The translations under genes were made by a program, and so were the position numbers. From an uncultured Bacteroidales bacterium (GTDB taxonomy: Bacteria; Bacteroidota; Bacteroidia; Bacteroidales; F082), in contig CALBNV010000090.1 in NCBI GenBank assembly GCA_937896895.1, positions 1 to 56,619 of the forward strand: a DNA stretch of 56,619 nucleotides, given 5' to 3'. The notes beneath the pieces were generated by a model. It had not been told where the DNA came from and made no database searches. It worked only from the letters and a program-made list of their open reading frames with translations. Below are positions 7,792 through 16,643 of this stretch, in pieces; position 1 is the stretch's first letter; the number at the start of each line of letters is the position of its first letter.

Positions 7792-8943
7792 TTATTCTAT
7801 ATCGTTTAATGTTAATAAGTTACAATCGGACATTTGCAGTGATTTGTCACCTGAATATATCACATTGCATTGTTCCGTTGTCGCCGATGACAAACTTGCC
7901 CAATAGCGTAAACCTTTGGTGAAGTCGGATGAAAACGTTTTTCCAGATTTGATTTCGTATGCGAACTGTCTGTCGCCGACGGTCTTTATCAAGTCTATTT
8001 CATGCCCTTTGCTGTCGCGCCAAAACGACAGGCCGGATTCTTCGCCTTGGTTATATGCTTTTTTAATGAACTGATTTATCACGTAATTTTCAAACAATCC
8101 GCCTCGGAGATAATGATTTTCAAGTTGTTGTGAGCTGTTTATCTCGAGAAGCGAACAGGCGAGACCTGTGTCGTGGAAATACAGTTTTGGCGATTTCACG
8201 AGTCTTTTTGAGAAATTATTAAAATCAGGGCGAAGAACATAAACGATGTAGCTTGTCTCTAACACACTCAGCCACGCTTGGGCTGTTGTGACGGCAATGC
8301 CGCAATCGTTGGCGAGTGAGGAAAAGTTGACAATTTGTCCGATTCGTCCGGCGCATAATTTTATGAATTTCACAAACAACCCTAAATCGGAGATGTTTTT
8401 CAGTTGCCTGATGTCGCGTTCAACGTATGTCCTTATGTAATAAGGGTAATATTCCGTCGGCAGCATTTTTTTGTCGTGAAGACGAGGATATCCGCCTTCA
8501 AATATTTCCTTTTCGACTGTTTCTGCCAAGATGCCGCCATTAATCAATTCTTTTCGGGAGAAAGGCAGTAGCTCAAGAATCGCCACACGTCCCGCCAAAG
8601 ACTGTGAGATTTGTTGCATCAATGAGAAATTCTGCGAGCCTGACAGGATGTACATCCCGTCTTTTCTGTACATATCTACATGCGTTTGCAGGTAGGAAAA
8701 AAGACTTGGCACCAACTGGGCTTCGTCGATTATCGTCTTGTCGGGGTGCGATGCTATGAAACCTCGCGGGTCGTCATTGGCAAACGCCCTTTGGTCCAAA
8801 TCTTCCAATGAAACATATTGATAATCAGGCAGTATATTCTGCAATAAGGTCGATTTTCCCGATTGCCTTGGGCCTGTCAGCAACACAATGGGGTAGATCT
8901 CCATCATTCTGCGCAGCTTTGCGGTAATAAGTCGTTCTATCAT
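7792..8943 (-). CDS. AAA_14 / DUF4143 family ATPase framed by repeats
   Basis: Full-length member (383 aa) of the AAA_14-DUF4143 family. Walker A GPRQSGKST is at residues 24-32 and the Walker B DE pair at 73-74. The C-terminal nuclease-like core has Asp317 in EIDLI and Glu330-Lys332 in YEIKSG. Function in this family is unknown. The gene sits alone between kbl and a symporter, framed on both sides by copies of a 32-bp palindromic repeat: 7757-7788 right after the stop, 8972-9003 right before a TATCTTTG -7 box at 8962-8969. Gene plus repeats form a compact unit of about 1.25 kb. Either a repeat-bounded mobile cassette or a self-regulated gene would fit; no transposase is present. Confidence 0.9.
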   Translation of the reverse strand: MIERLITAKLRRMMEIYPIVLLTGPRQSGKSTLLQNILPDYQYVSLEDLDQRAFANDDPRGFIASHPDKTIIDEAQLVPSLFSYLQTHVDMYRKDGMYILSGSQNFSLMQQISQSLAGRVAILELLPFSRKELINGGILAETVEKEIFEGGYPRLHDKKMLPTEYYPYYIRTYVERDIRQLKNISDLGLFVKFIKLCAGRIGQIVNFSSLANDCGIAVTTAQAWLSVLETSYIVYVLRPDFNNFSKRLVKSPKLYFHDTGLACSLLEINSSQQLENHYLRGGLFENYVINQFIKKAYNQGEESGLSFWRDSKGHEIDLIKTVGDRQFAYEIKSGKTFSSDFTKGLRYWASLSSATTEQCNVIYSGDKSLQMSDCNLLTLNDIE

Positions 8944-8970
8944 GGCAAACTAAATTTTCCGCAAAGATAG

Positions 8971-9003
8971 CACAAATTTTCGATTTAATGCTAAATTTGT
9001 ACC
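8971..9003. repeat. 5' copy of the 32-bp repeat, abutting ATPase promoter
   Basis: Same quasi-palindrome as at 7756-7788, two mismatches over the 32-bp core (8972-9003). It lies directly upstream of the TATCTTTG -7 box (minus strand, 8962-8969), over the expected -33 region, so a protein bound here would control the ATPase promoter. Confidence 0.85.
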
Positions 9004-9024
9004 GAAAAATAAAGTTATCAGTTT

Positions 9025-10221
9025 TTATCTCTCTTTCGTCCAGGCATCGACGATCATCATCAGCGCTCCGTCGCCGCAGACGTTGACGGCTGTGCCGAGG
9101 CTGTCGAGGGCGATGCTCAGCGAGACCGTGATGGCGATCATGTCGGGGCTGAAGCCGAGCATGACCTCAATCATCCCGACGGCGGCCATGATGACTCCGC
9201 CGGGGACGCCCGGAGCCGCGAGCACTGTGATGGAGAATATCATGATGAAGCCGAGGAATTGCATTGTGGTATATGGTACGCCGAACATCAGCATCGTGGC
9301 GACGGTGATTGCCACGGTCCTGACAGCGGCGCCGCTAAGGTGGATGTTGGCGCACATCGGGATGACGAAATCGACGACGTTCTTGCGCGCGCCCATCTTC
9401 CCGGCGCATCGCAGCGTAACGGGGAGCGTCGCCGCCGACGACGATGAAGCGAGCGCCGTTATCAACGCGGGAAACATGATTTTCAACAGCTTGAATGGAT
9501 TCCTGCGGCTCACGAGTCCGGCGATGGCGTACTGCGCAAGAAGCACCACGATGAAGAGGATCACCATGACGACAATCACCTTTAAATATACGTGCGTCAC
9601 CATCTTCATCTCACCCGAGACCTGCATCTTCATAAACATCCCGAAGATATACACTGGCAGCAGCGGCAGCACGACCTTCGTGATTATCATCATCACGACG
9701 TCGCGAAGCTCGGTGACAAGGCCTTTTATCACTGGCATTTTGAATTTCAGTATGGCGAGGCCGAACATGAAGCTGAGCAGCAGGGCAGACATCGTGTCCA
9801 TTATCGGGGGGAAGGAGAACGTGAAATACGGCGCGAGTTTTTCGGAGGGGACGGCTCCTCCGAAGGAGCTTCCCGTCTCGGCGTTCATTGTGACAATCTT
9901 CGGGAAGACGATGTCGCTCACTCCGTATGTGAACATCCCGGCGAGGACTGTTGACACGTATGCAAGCAAAATGGTGACCACCAGCATCTTTCCGGCGCTG
10001 TTGCCGGTGTCGGCGATGGCGACTGTGACGAGTGCCAGGATGAGCAACGGCACCGTGAAGCTCAGAAGCGATGAGAATATCGTGTTGAACGTGGTGAAGA
10101 TCCTGACGAACCACAGCGGCGCGAATGTCCCGAATACAATTCCGAGGGCGATCATCGTCACCACGGCCACGATGAGATTTCCGGAGAAAAATCTCCATAT
10201 TTTCAAAAGTCTCTCTTTCAT
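9025..10221 (-). CDS. Dicarboxylate/amino acid:cation symporter (DAACS family)
   Basis: Polytopic inner-membrane carrier of 398 aa of the glutamate/aspartate-serine/threonine symporter family. The family's re-entrant serine-rich loop is present as ASSSSAATLPVTL, followed by an IPMCANIHLSG segment that corresponds to the substrate and sodium binding TM7 region. Acidic amino acids, or serine and threonine, are possible substrates; the nearby threonine-degrading enzymes favour a small neutral amino acid but do not prove it. Its ATG follows the stop codon of the upstream agcS-like gene with no gap, indicating translational coupling in one operon. Confidence 0.85.
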   Translation of the reverse strand: MKERLLKIWRFFSGNLIVAVVTMIALGIVFGTFAPLWFVRIFTTFNTIFSSLLSFTVPLLILALVTVAIADTGNSAGKMLVVTILLAYVSTVLAGMFTYGVSDIVFPKIVTMNAETGSSFGGAVPSEKLAPYFTFSFPPIMDTMSALLLSFMFGLAILKFKMPVIKGLVTELRDVVMMIITKVVLPLLPVYIFGMFMKMQVSGEMKMVTHVYLKVIVVMVILFIVVLLAQYAIAGLVSRRNPFKLLKIMFPALITALASSSSAATLPVTLRCAGKMGARKNVVDFVIPMCANIHLSGAAVRTVAITVATMLMFGVPYTTMQFLGFIMIFSITVLAAPGVPGGVIMAAVGMIEVMLGFSPDMIAITVSLSIALDSLGTAVNVCGDGALMMIVDAWTKER

Positions 10222-11676
10222 TTATTTTTCGTTTTTATGTTTCCAGAAGTCGGCGTTCTTGATGTTTAATTCATCGGGGTCAAAAACCGGCTCTTTGCCC
10301 TCTTTCTCCTGTTTCTCGTATGAGCGCAGACAGCGGAACACGACGGGCGAGAGCAGCAGGATGGCGATGATGTTTGTCCATGCCATCATGCCGACGCCGA
10401 TGTCGGCGAGGTTCCAGATGGTGCCGGCTTCAATGACGGTGCCTAAGAACACCATGATGATGATGACTGCGCGGAAGATGTTGATTACGAGATGTTCATG
10501 TCTGCCTTTGCGAAACAGATATGAGATGTTGGTTTCGGAATTGTAGTAATACGCCAGCACTGTCGTGAATGCGAAGAACAGCAGCGCTATCGAAATGACG
10601 ATTCCTGCGGCGTAGTCACCTGTCAGTGTGGCGACGGCCGATGTGGTGTACGACACATCCGGCTCGCCGAGTTCGGCGACGGGCGAGTTGAAAATGATGT
10701 TGCCCTGCGGGTCGATGACGTTGTAAGTCTGGCATGCCAAAATCATGACGGCCGTTGCCGTGCAGACCATCAGGGTGTCGATATATACCGAGAACGCCTG
10801 GACGAGACCTTGTTTCACGGGGTGTGACACGTTTGCGGAAGCCGAGACGATGGCGCCTGAGCCCTGTCCTGCCTCGTTGGAGTACAGCCCGCGTTTCACG
10901 CCCATGGAGATGGTCCAGCCCATGATGCCTGCGAACGCCTCGTTGAACCCGAAGGCGCTTCTTATCATGTTTGAAAATGCCGCCGGCACTTCGGAGGCGT
11001 TGACGACCAGAATCACTATCGAAAGTGTTATGTATCCTATCGCCATGAAAGGTGTCACAATCTCCGCAATCTTGGCGATTCGCTTCACGCCGCCGATGAT
11101 TATCAGCGCCAAAAGCACTGCCAATACGACACCTACAATCCACTTTTCAACTCCGAACGTGTTGTGAAATGATGTTGCAATCCCGTTTGATTGTATTTGT
11201 GGCGACAGGAAGCCGAGTCCGATGACGGCGGCGACGGCGAAAACCGTGGCGAACACTTTGGAGTGGAGTCCTTTCTCGATGTAATAGGCCGGGCCGCCAC
11301 GGAACTGCCCGTCGTGCTCGTCCTTGAAGACCTGCGCCAATGTCGATTCCGCGAAGGCGGTGGAGGCCCCGAAGAACGCCACAATCCACATCCACACTAT
11401 CGCGCCCGGCCCGCCGAACCCGATGGCGGTGGCCACTCCCATGATGTTGCCCGTGCCGACCCGCCCCGACAAGGCCATGGCGAAAGCCTGAAACGACGTC
11501 ACCCCGTCTTTTTTGTTCCTGTTCTCGGATGAAAATAGCAGACGCACCATCGTTTTCATACGCCTTATCTGCACAAAACGCAGCCCGAACGAAAAGTACA
11601 AGCCCGTCAGGAGACATAAAATGACCAATACCGGACTCCAAATCCAACTGCATATTAAATCTATTGCATGACTCAT
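10222..11676 (-). CDS. agcS: Sodium:alanine/glycine symporter (AGCS family)
   Basis: Polytopic membrane transporter of 484 aa, matching the AgcS family in length and motifs: an N-terminal SPVLVILCLLTGLYFS helix, the signature GRVGTGNIMGVATAI, a GGPGAIVWMWI helix, and RGLYSNEAGQGS. Members import alanine or glycine with sodium. It is the first gene of a two-gene operon with the DAACS symporter; the stop codon and the next start codon are adjacent. A TAAATTTG -7 box at 11764-11771 gives a leader of about 85 nt, in which I see no known riboswitch. Confidence 0.92.
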   Translation of the reverse strand: MSHAIDLICSWIWSPVLVILCLLTGLYFSFGLRFVQIRRMKTMVRLLFSSENRNKKDGVTSFQAFAMALSGRVGTGNIMGVATAIGFGGPGAIVWMWIVAFFGASTAFAESTLAQVFKDEHDGQFRGGPAYYIEKGLHSKVFATVFAVAAVIGLGFLSPQIQSNGIATSFHNTFGVEKWIVGVVLAVLLALIIIGGVKRIAKIAEIVTPFMAIGYITLSIVILVVNASEVPAAFSNMIRSAFGFNEAFAGIMGWTISMGVKRGLYSNEAGQGSGAIVSASANVSHPVKQGLVQAFSVYIDTLMVCTATAVMILACQTYNVIDPQGNIIFNSPVAELGEPDVSYTTSAVATLTGDYAAGIVISIALLFFAFTTVLAYYYNSETNISYLFRKGRHEHLVINIFRAVIIIMVFLGTVIEAGTIWNLADIGVGMMAWTNIIAILLLSPVVFRCLRSYEKQEKEGKEPVFDPDELNIKNADFWKHKNEK

Positions 11677-11834
11677 GTTGCTGATTTATAAAATGTTACA
11701 TTAAATTTTCATCATATATCCCGCACATGTCATTAATCTTGACGATGAAAGGAATTTGAGCTGCAAATTTATATAATTTTTCAAATGAAATTATTTAAAA
11801 AAAATCTGTTTTCCGTTTGTTGGAAAATAAATAT

Positions 11835-11842
11835 TATCTTTG
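11835..11842 (+). promoter_or_regulatory. -7 box for cysS
   Basis: TATCTTTG, the Bacteroidota -7 consensus. It lies upstream of the ATG at 11859 but after the more upstream in-frame start at 11817, so it decides the start codon of cysS. Confidence 0.75.
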
Positions 11843-11858
11843 CAAAAATTTTCAAAAA

Positions 11859-13349
11859 ATGGAAGACGCATTATACATTTACAATAGTTTGAAAAGAATC
11901 AAAGAGCCTTTCAAACCGATTCATGAAGGACATGTCGGCATGTACGTCTGCGGCCCGACCGTCTATGGCGACGCACATCTCGGCCACGCTCGTCCGGCGA
12001 TAACTTTCGATTTGGTTTTCAGATACCTGAAACATCTCGGATATAAAGTCCGCTACGTGCGCAACATCACCGATGTCGGGCATCTCGAGCACGATGCCGA
12101 TGAAGGCGAGGACAAGATTGCGAAGAAAGCCCGCCTTGAAGACCTCGAGCCGATGGAGGTGGCACAGTATTACACCGTCAGGTACCATCAGGCGATGGAC
12201 CGACTCAACGTCCTGCGTCCTTCGATTGAGCCTCATGCATCAGGCCATATCATCGAGCAGATTGCGATGATACAGAAGATCTTGGATGCAGGCTTCGCTT
12301 ACGTCGAGAACGGCTCGGTCTATTTCGACATCAAGAAATACAGCGAGAAATATCATTACGGCATCCTTTCGGGAAGAAACATCGAGGAGATGCTCAACAA
12401 CACGCGTGAACTCGCCGGGCAGAGCGAGAAGCATAACCAGATTGACTTCGCCTTGTGGAAGAAGGCCGAGCCGAAACACATCATGCGCTGGCCTTCGCCG
12501 TGGAGCGACGGCTTCCCGGGCTGGCACATGGAATGCTCGGCGATGGGCTGCAAATACCTCGGCGAGGAGTTCGACATCCACGGCGGCGGCATGGACCTCA
12601 TGTTCCCGCACCATGAGTCGGAGATAGCACAGTCGATGGCCGCCAACGGCAAGGCGCCGGTGCGCTACTGGATGCATAACAACATGATTACCATAGCCGG
12701 ACAGAAGATGGGCAAGTCGCTCGGCAACTTCATCACGCTGCCGGAGTTCTTCGCCGGAAGCCATAAGAACGCGAAAGGCGAGGAGATGCTCGCGCAGCCT
12801 TACAGCCCGATGACGATCCGTTTCTTCATCCTCCAGGCGCAGTACCGCAGCACCGTCGATTTCTCCAACGAGGCGCTCCAGGCCGCCGAAAAAGGCTACA
12901 AACGCCTCATGGAAGCCGTTGACCTCCTCGATGGACTTTCGGCCACTGACGGCGCGGAAGACCTTGGCGTCCGGAAGATTATGGATGCCTGCTACGACGC
13001 GATGAACGACGACTTCAACAGCCCCATCGTGATAGCGAACCTCTTCGAGGCGGCACGTATCATCAATTCTGTCAAAGACGGTCACTCGAAGATAAATCAA
13101 GCTGAACTCGACCTTTTGAAGAAGCTTATCCAAACGTTCGTGTTCGACATCCTCGGTCTCGTGAAGGCTGACGGCGGCAACGACGGCGACGGCATCGTTG
13201 ACGGCTTGATGAACACCATCATCGACATCAGGAAGGAAGCCCGCGCGAAGAAAGACTGGGCCACCTCCGACCTCATCCGCGACAAGCTCGCCGCCCTCGA
13301 CATCGTGCTGAAAGACGGGAAAGAGGGGACGACGTGGTCTCGCAAATAG
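11859..13349 (+). CDS. cysS: Cysteinyl-tRNA synthetase
   Basis: Class I aminoacyl-tRNA synthetase of 496 aa that charges tRNA-Cys. The Zn-binding Cys31 lies in MYVCGPTVYG, followed by the HIGH-type motif HLGH (40-43), further Zn ligands in WHMECSAM and PHHESE, and the KMSKS-type loop KMGKS at about 281-285. The C-terminal DALR-like helical domain is complete. The start at 11859 is set by the -7 box at 11835-11842. The gene is GC-rich like other core genes here. It stands alone; the four-helix-bundle element begins at its stop codon. Confidence 0.95.
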   Translation: MEDALYIYNSLKRIKEPFKPIHEGHVGMYVCGPTVYGDAHLGHARPAITFDLVFRYLKHLGYKVRYVRNITDVGHLEHDADEGEDKIAKKARLEDLEPMEVAQYYTVRYHQAMDRLNVLRPSIEPHASGHIIEQIAMIQKILDAGFAYVENGSVYFDIKKYSEKYHYGILSGRNIEEMLNNTRELAGQSEKHNQIDFALWKKAEPKHIMRWPSPWSDGFPGWHMECSAMGCKYLGEEFDIHGGGMDLMFPHHESEIAQSMAANGKAPVRYWMHNNMITIAGQKMGKSLGNFITLPEFFAGSHKNAKGEEMLAQPYSPMTIRFFILQAQYRSTVDFSNEALQAAEKGYKRLMEAVDLLDGLSATDGAEDLGVRKIMDACYDAMNDDFNSPIVIANLFEAARIINSVKDGHSKINQAELDLLKKLIQTFVFDILGLVKADGGNDGDGIVDGLMNTIIDIRKEARAKKDWATSDLIRDKLAALDIVLKDGKEGTTWSRK

Positions 13350-13370
13350 TCTTTAGTTGTTAGTCTTTAG
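13348..13370. repeat. Left 23-bp inverted repeat of four-helix-bundle element
   Basis: Matches the reverse complement of 13832-13854 at 22 of 23 positions. It begins at the last bases of the cysS stop codon and is itself built of a 14-bp tandem unit (agtctttagttgtt, then a diverged second copy at 13362-13375). Confidence 0.85.
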
Positions 13371-13432
13371 TTATCAGATGATGATGAAACTGAAGGCTAA
13401 CGACTTTTTTAATAAATTCAAGAACCAAAAAT

Positions 13433-13795
13433 ATGAAATATAGTGATTACAAACAACTTATAGTATGGCATAAGGCAATGGATTTGGTTGTGGAGGTTTA
13501 TTCTCTGGTGAAATTATTGCCTAAAGAAGAATTATATTCGTTATCAGATCAGATGAGACGGGCTGTTGTATCAATTCCATCTAATATTGCTGAAGGATCA
13601 GGACGTAGTTCTGATAAAGAATTTATTCAATTTTTATCAATATCTCGAGGCTCATTGTGGGAACTTGAAACTCAGATAGAAGTTTGTGAAAAACTCAATT
13701 ATATTGATAGTTACAAATCTTCAAAAACCAAGATTTTGATTACAGAAATAAGCAAAATGCTAAATTCATTAGCCAACTCATTAACAAAAAAATAG
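13433..13795 (+). CDS. Four-helix-bundle protein (S23 / 23S intervening-sequence family)
   Basis: A 120-aa helical protein of the family first seen in intervening sequences of 23S rRNA and related in fold to the Avd protein of diversity-generating retroelements. Family hallmarks: LIVWHKAMDLVVEVY near the N-terminus, the conserved SIPSNIAEGSGR segment at about 50-61, and FIQFLSISRGSLWELETQ. The role of free-standing copies is not known. There is no rRNA here. The gene is AT-rich against its GC-rich neighbours cysS and tsf and sits inside near-perfect 23-bp inverted repeats (13348-13370 and 13832-13854), so it looks inserted. Confidence 0.88.
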   Translation: MKYSDYKQLIVWHKAMDLVVEVYSLVKLLPKEELYSLSDQMRRAVVSIPSNIAEGSGRSSDKEFIQFLSISRGSLWELETQIEVCEKLNYIDSYKSSKTKILITEISKMLNSLANSLTKK

Positions 13796-13831
13796 ACTTT
13801 AGCTTTTAGCTATAACACTAAAAACTAAAGT

Positions 13832-13854
13832 CTAAAGACTAGCAACTAAAGACT
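13832..13854. repeat. Right 23-bp inverted repeat of four-helix-bundle element
   Basis: Reverse-complement partner of 13348-13370 with one mismatch. It lies 9 bp from the end of tsf. More shuffled ctaaagact/agtcttta units fill 13794-13834. Confidence 0.85.
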
Positions 13855-13862
13855 AGCGACTC

Positions 13863-14858
13863 TTATCCGAGTTGGACTCTCTTGAAAGCTGTGACTGTGG
13901 CTTCCTTGTCGGCCTTCTGGATGAACTGGCGCACTGTCATGCTGCCGTCGAGCAGTGAAGCCTGGTCGAGGAGGCAGTTCTCCTTGAAGAACTTTGCCAC
14001 GCGGCCTTTGGCGATGTTCTCGATCATTGCAGGTTTGACGTTGGCGAGTGCTTCTTCAGTGACTTTCGTCCTGATTTCGCGTGCCTGCTTTGCCTGTTCC
14101 TCAGTGATCCAGCCTTTTGCCATATTAGAATCGATGTGAGCGTCTGAATCGACGTGTGCAGGGTTGATGCCGGCTTTCTTTAGGGCGACGTCAACGGCCT
14201 TGGCGGCCTGTTCCTGTTTTGTCTTTTCGACTGCCACTTCGTATTCACGTGTCTTTGTCTCTGCTGGGACGTCATTCTCGTCAACGGCGATTGGTGACAT
14301 GGCTGCTGTGTGCATTGCAACCTCGTGAGCTGTCTCTTCGATGCCTTCGAAGGCTTTGTTGAAGCCGACGATAGTGGCGAGGCGGTTGCCCTGGTGGTTG
14401 TAGTTTGCCACGTAAGGAGCTTCGATGACTTCGAGGTGTTTGAGTTCGGTCTTCTCACCTGTCTTGGCTGTGAGGTCAGTGACGAGGTCATTGACTGTGC
14501 GGCCGTTCATGGTGAAAGCCTTGAGTTCGTCGAGTGACTTGATTTTGTTTTCGATGGCTGCATTGAGGAAACTCTTTGCTGCGCCAACGAAGTCAGCGTT
14601 TGAACCCACGAAGTCTGTCTCGCAGTTAAGCATGATGACGGCACCGTATGTATGGTCGGCTGTTGTGGCTGAGATGACGACGCCTTCGGCTGCTTCGCGG
14701 TCGGCGCGTTTCTCGGCGATTTTCTGGCCTTTCTTGCGGAGGAAGTCGATGGCTGCTTCTTTGTCGCCGTTGCATTCAACGAGGGCTTTCTTGCAGTCCA
14801 TCATTCCTGCGCCTGTCATCTGTCTGAGTTCATTGACTTGAGCTGCAGTAATATTCAT
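13863..14858 (-). CDS. tsf: Elongation factor Ts
   Basis: Nucleotide-exchange factor for EF-Tu, 331 aa. The N-terminal UBA-like domain reads VNELRQMTGAGMMDCKKAL; the exchange core contains GAVIMLNCETDFVGSN with the conserved Asp-Phe pair that disturbs the EF-Tu magnesium site. The C-terminal coiled-coil and tail ending KRVQLG are complete. It is the last gene of the rplM-rpsI-rpsB-tsf operon, about 26 bp after rpsB. Confidence 0.96.
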   Translation of the reverse strand: MNITAAQVNELRQMTGAGMMDCKKALVECNGDKEAAIDFLRKKGQKIAEKRADREAAEGVVISATTADHTYGAVIMLNCETDFVGSNADFVGAAKSFLNAAIENKIKSLDELKAFTMNGRTVNDLVTDLTAKTGEKTELKHLEVIEAPYVANYNHQGNRLATIVGFNKAFEGIEETAHEVAMHTAAMSPIAVDENDVPAETKTREYEVAVEKTKQEQAAKAVDVALKKAGINPAHVDSDAHIDSNMAKGWITEEQAKQAREIRTKVTEEALANVKPAMIENIAKGRVAKFFKENCLLDQASLLDGSMTVRQFIQKADKEATVTAFKRVQLG

Positions 14859-14884
14859 GGTTTGGATTTTTTCTTTGTTAATAA

Positions 14885-15706
14885 TTAGTTCTTCTTATTG
14901 ACGGCTCTGCGAGGACGGCGAGGGCGTTTCTCTTCTTCCTTTTCTTCCTCTTCAGCTGCGTTTTCCAACATTTCGTCGCCGGCCTCTTCTTCAGCGGCTT
15001 CAGCTTCCTTCATGTTGTTCTTGCGTTCGTTCAGGCCTTCCTCGATGGCTTCGACCATCTTGTTGATGATGAGGGCGATTGACTTTGATGCGTCGTCGTT
15101 TGCCGGAATCGGGTGGTCGATGAGGTTCGGGTTAGAGTTTGTATCGACGATGGCGAAGGTCGGGATGTTGAGTTTTCTCGCTTCTGCCACTGCGATATGT
15201 TCCTTGATGACGTCAACGACGAACACTGCGTTCGGGAGGCGGTTGAGGTCGGCGATGGAGCCGAGGTTCTTCTGGAGCTTCTCGAGTTCGCGTTCGACCT
15301 GGAGGCGTTCACGCTTTGAAAGGTTGTTGTATTGTGAGCTTGACATCAGCTTCTGGAGGCTTGTCATCTTACGCACCGCCTTGCGGATGGTGGTGAAGTT
15401 GGTGAGCATGCCGCCGGGCCAACGTTCCGTGACGTATGGCATGTTGACTTTTGAAACGAGTTCTGCAACGATGTCTTTAGCCTGTTTCTTTGTAGCTACG
15501 AAAAGGACTTTCTTTCCTGCTCTTGCCATCTGCTGAAGTGCCTGTGCCGCCTCGTCAATCTTAGCCTGGGTCTTGTACAGGTCAATGATATGGATACCGT
15601 TACGTTCCATGAAGATGTACGGTGCCATGTTCGGGTTCCATTTTCTTCTGAGGTGACCGAAGTGGCAACCAGCATCTAATAATTCTTCGAATGTTGCTTG
15701 TGTCAT
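14885..15706 (-). CDS. rpsB: 30S ribosomal protein S2
   Basis: Ribosomal protein S2 of 273 aa. Signature segments are ELLDAGCHFGHLRRKWNP, the YTQ-type LYKTQAKID region, and AIVDTNSNPNLIDHPIPAND. The last 45 or so residues are a Glu/Ala-rich acidic tail followed by a basic Arg/Lys end, longer than in most bacteria; such tails occur in other Bacteroidota. I start at ATG 15706 (MTQATFEELL); the in-frame upstream codons run into rpsI. Co-transcribed between rpsI and tsf. Confidence 0.96.
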   Translation of the reverse strand: MTQATFEELLDAGCHFGHLRRKWNPNMAPYIFMERNGIHIIDLYKTQAKIDEAAQALQQMARAGKKVLFVATKKQAKDIVAELVSKVNMPYVTERWPGGMLTNFTTIRKAVRKMTSLQKLMSSSQYNNLSKRERLQVERELEKLQKNLGSIADLNRLPNAVFVVDVIKEHIAVAEARKLNIPTFAIVDTNSNPNLIDHPIPANDDASKSIALIINKMVEAIEEGLNERKNNMKEAEAAEEEAGDEMLENAAEEEEKEEEKRPRRPRRAVNKKN

Positions 15707-15728
15707 GATTTCTTTTCCTTTTGATAGA

Positions 15729-16118
15729 CTAACGTTTACTGAACTGGAATTTCTTACGTGCACCTGGCTGACCTGGTTTCTTACGTTCGACCATACGTGG
15801 GTCGCGGCGCATCAGACCTTTGGCCTTGAGGACCGGACGGTACTCGTCGTTGTTGATCTTGCAGAGTGCACGGGCGATTGCGAGACGGAGGGCTTCTGCC
15901 TGGCCGTTGATGCCGCCGCCGTTGAGGTTGACCTTGATGTCATATTTCCCAAGGTTGTCCGTGAGCATCAATGGCTGTTCAACCACGTAATGCAGGATGC
16001 TTGTTGGAAAATAGACCTTGTAGTCACGTTTGTTAACCGTAATGGCGCCATTGCCAGCTTTCATGTAAATGCGGGCGACAGCTGTCTTTCTTCTACCTAA
16101 CGCGTTGATTACTTCCAT
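15729..16118 (-). CDS. rpsI: 30S ribosomal protein S9
   Basis: Ribosomal protein S9, 129 aa. Motifs: ALGRRKTAVARIYMKAGNG at the N-terminus and the basic tail ending QFSKR, whose last residues approach P-site tRNA. It follows rplM by 5 bp and precedes rpsB by 22 bp in the same operon. Confidence 0.97.
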   Translation of the reverse strand: MEVINALGRRKTAVARIYMKAGNGAITVNKRDYKVYFPTSILHYVVEQPLMLTDNLGKYDIKVNLNGGGINGQAEALRLAIARALCKINNDEYRPVLKAKGLMRRDPRMVERKKPGQPGARKKFQFSKR

Positions 16119-16123
16119 TTTGC

Positions 16124-16573
16124 TTATTTCTTAATTGTTAATACTTGTGGTTGCTGGGCCTCATGCTTGTGATTAGGTCCTTCATAAACGTAAAGATTAC
16201 GGAAGATGGCATTGCCAAGGCGTGTCTTTGGGAGCATGCCTTTCACTGCGTGTTGGATGACGAATACAGGTTTCTTTTCGAGAAGATCCTTTACGGTTCT
16301 CACGCGCTGACCACCAGGATAACCTGTGTAGTGTACGTAAACCTTCTTGTCCATTTTGTTGCCGGTGAGGACTACTTTCTCGGCATTGATTACGATGACA
16401 TTATCGCCACAATCACTGTGGGGAGTATAGCATGCCTTCCTCTTTCCTCTTAAAACCTGAGCAATTTCTGATGCCATGCGGCCCAGAACTTGTCCTTCAG
16501 CATCAACAACATACCATTTCTTGTTGGCATGTTCCTTGTTGACGCTAACTGTTTTGTAACTTAATGTATCCAT
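16124..16573 (-). CDS. rplM: 50S ribosomal protein L13
   Basis: Ribosomal protein L13, 149 aa, with the conserved WYVVDAEGQVLGRMAS start, GDNVIVINAEKV core and YPGGQRVRT segment. First gene of the rplM-rpsI-rpsB-tsf operon. A TACTTTTG -7 box lies at 16636-16643, about 63 bp before the start. Confidence 0.97.
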   Translation of the reverse strand: MDTLSYKTVSVNKEHANKKWYVVDAEGQVLGRMASEIAQVLRGKRKACYTPHSDCGDNVIVINAEKVVLTGNKMDKKVYVHYTGYPGGQRVRTVKDLLEKKPVFVIQHAVKGMLPKTRLGNAIFRNLYVYEGPNHKHEAQQPQVLTIKK

Positions 16574-16635
16574 TTAATTTTTTAATTAGTTTATGTGTTT
16601 TTTTATTACACTATTTTCCTGAAAATTTCGAGCTG

Positions 16636-16643
16636 CAAAAGTA
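16636..16643 (-). promoter_or_regulatory. -7 box for the ribosomal-protein operon
   Basis: TACTTTTG on the minus strand, followed by a leader of about 55 nt with no evident folded autoregulatory structure. Confidence 0.65.

Noticed and set aside
9083..10546. 487-codon open frame on the plus strand
   Set aside because: Antisense to two symporter genes with clear family motifs; its protein is low-complexity Thr/Ile/Met-rich and matches no family.
12240..13133. 297-codon open frame antisense to cysS
   Set aside because: A shadow of GC-rich cysS codons; no family resemblance.
13433..13795. 23S rRNA intervening sequence
   Set aside because: The protein belongs to that family, but there is no rRNA sequence on either side.
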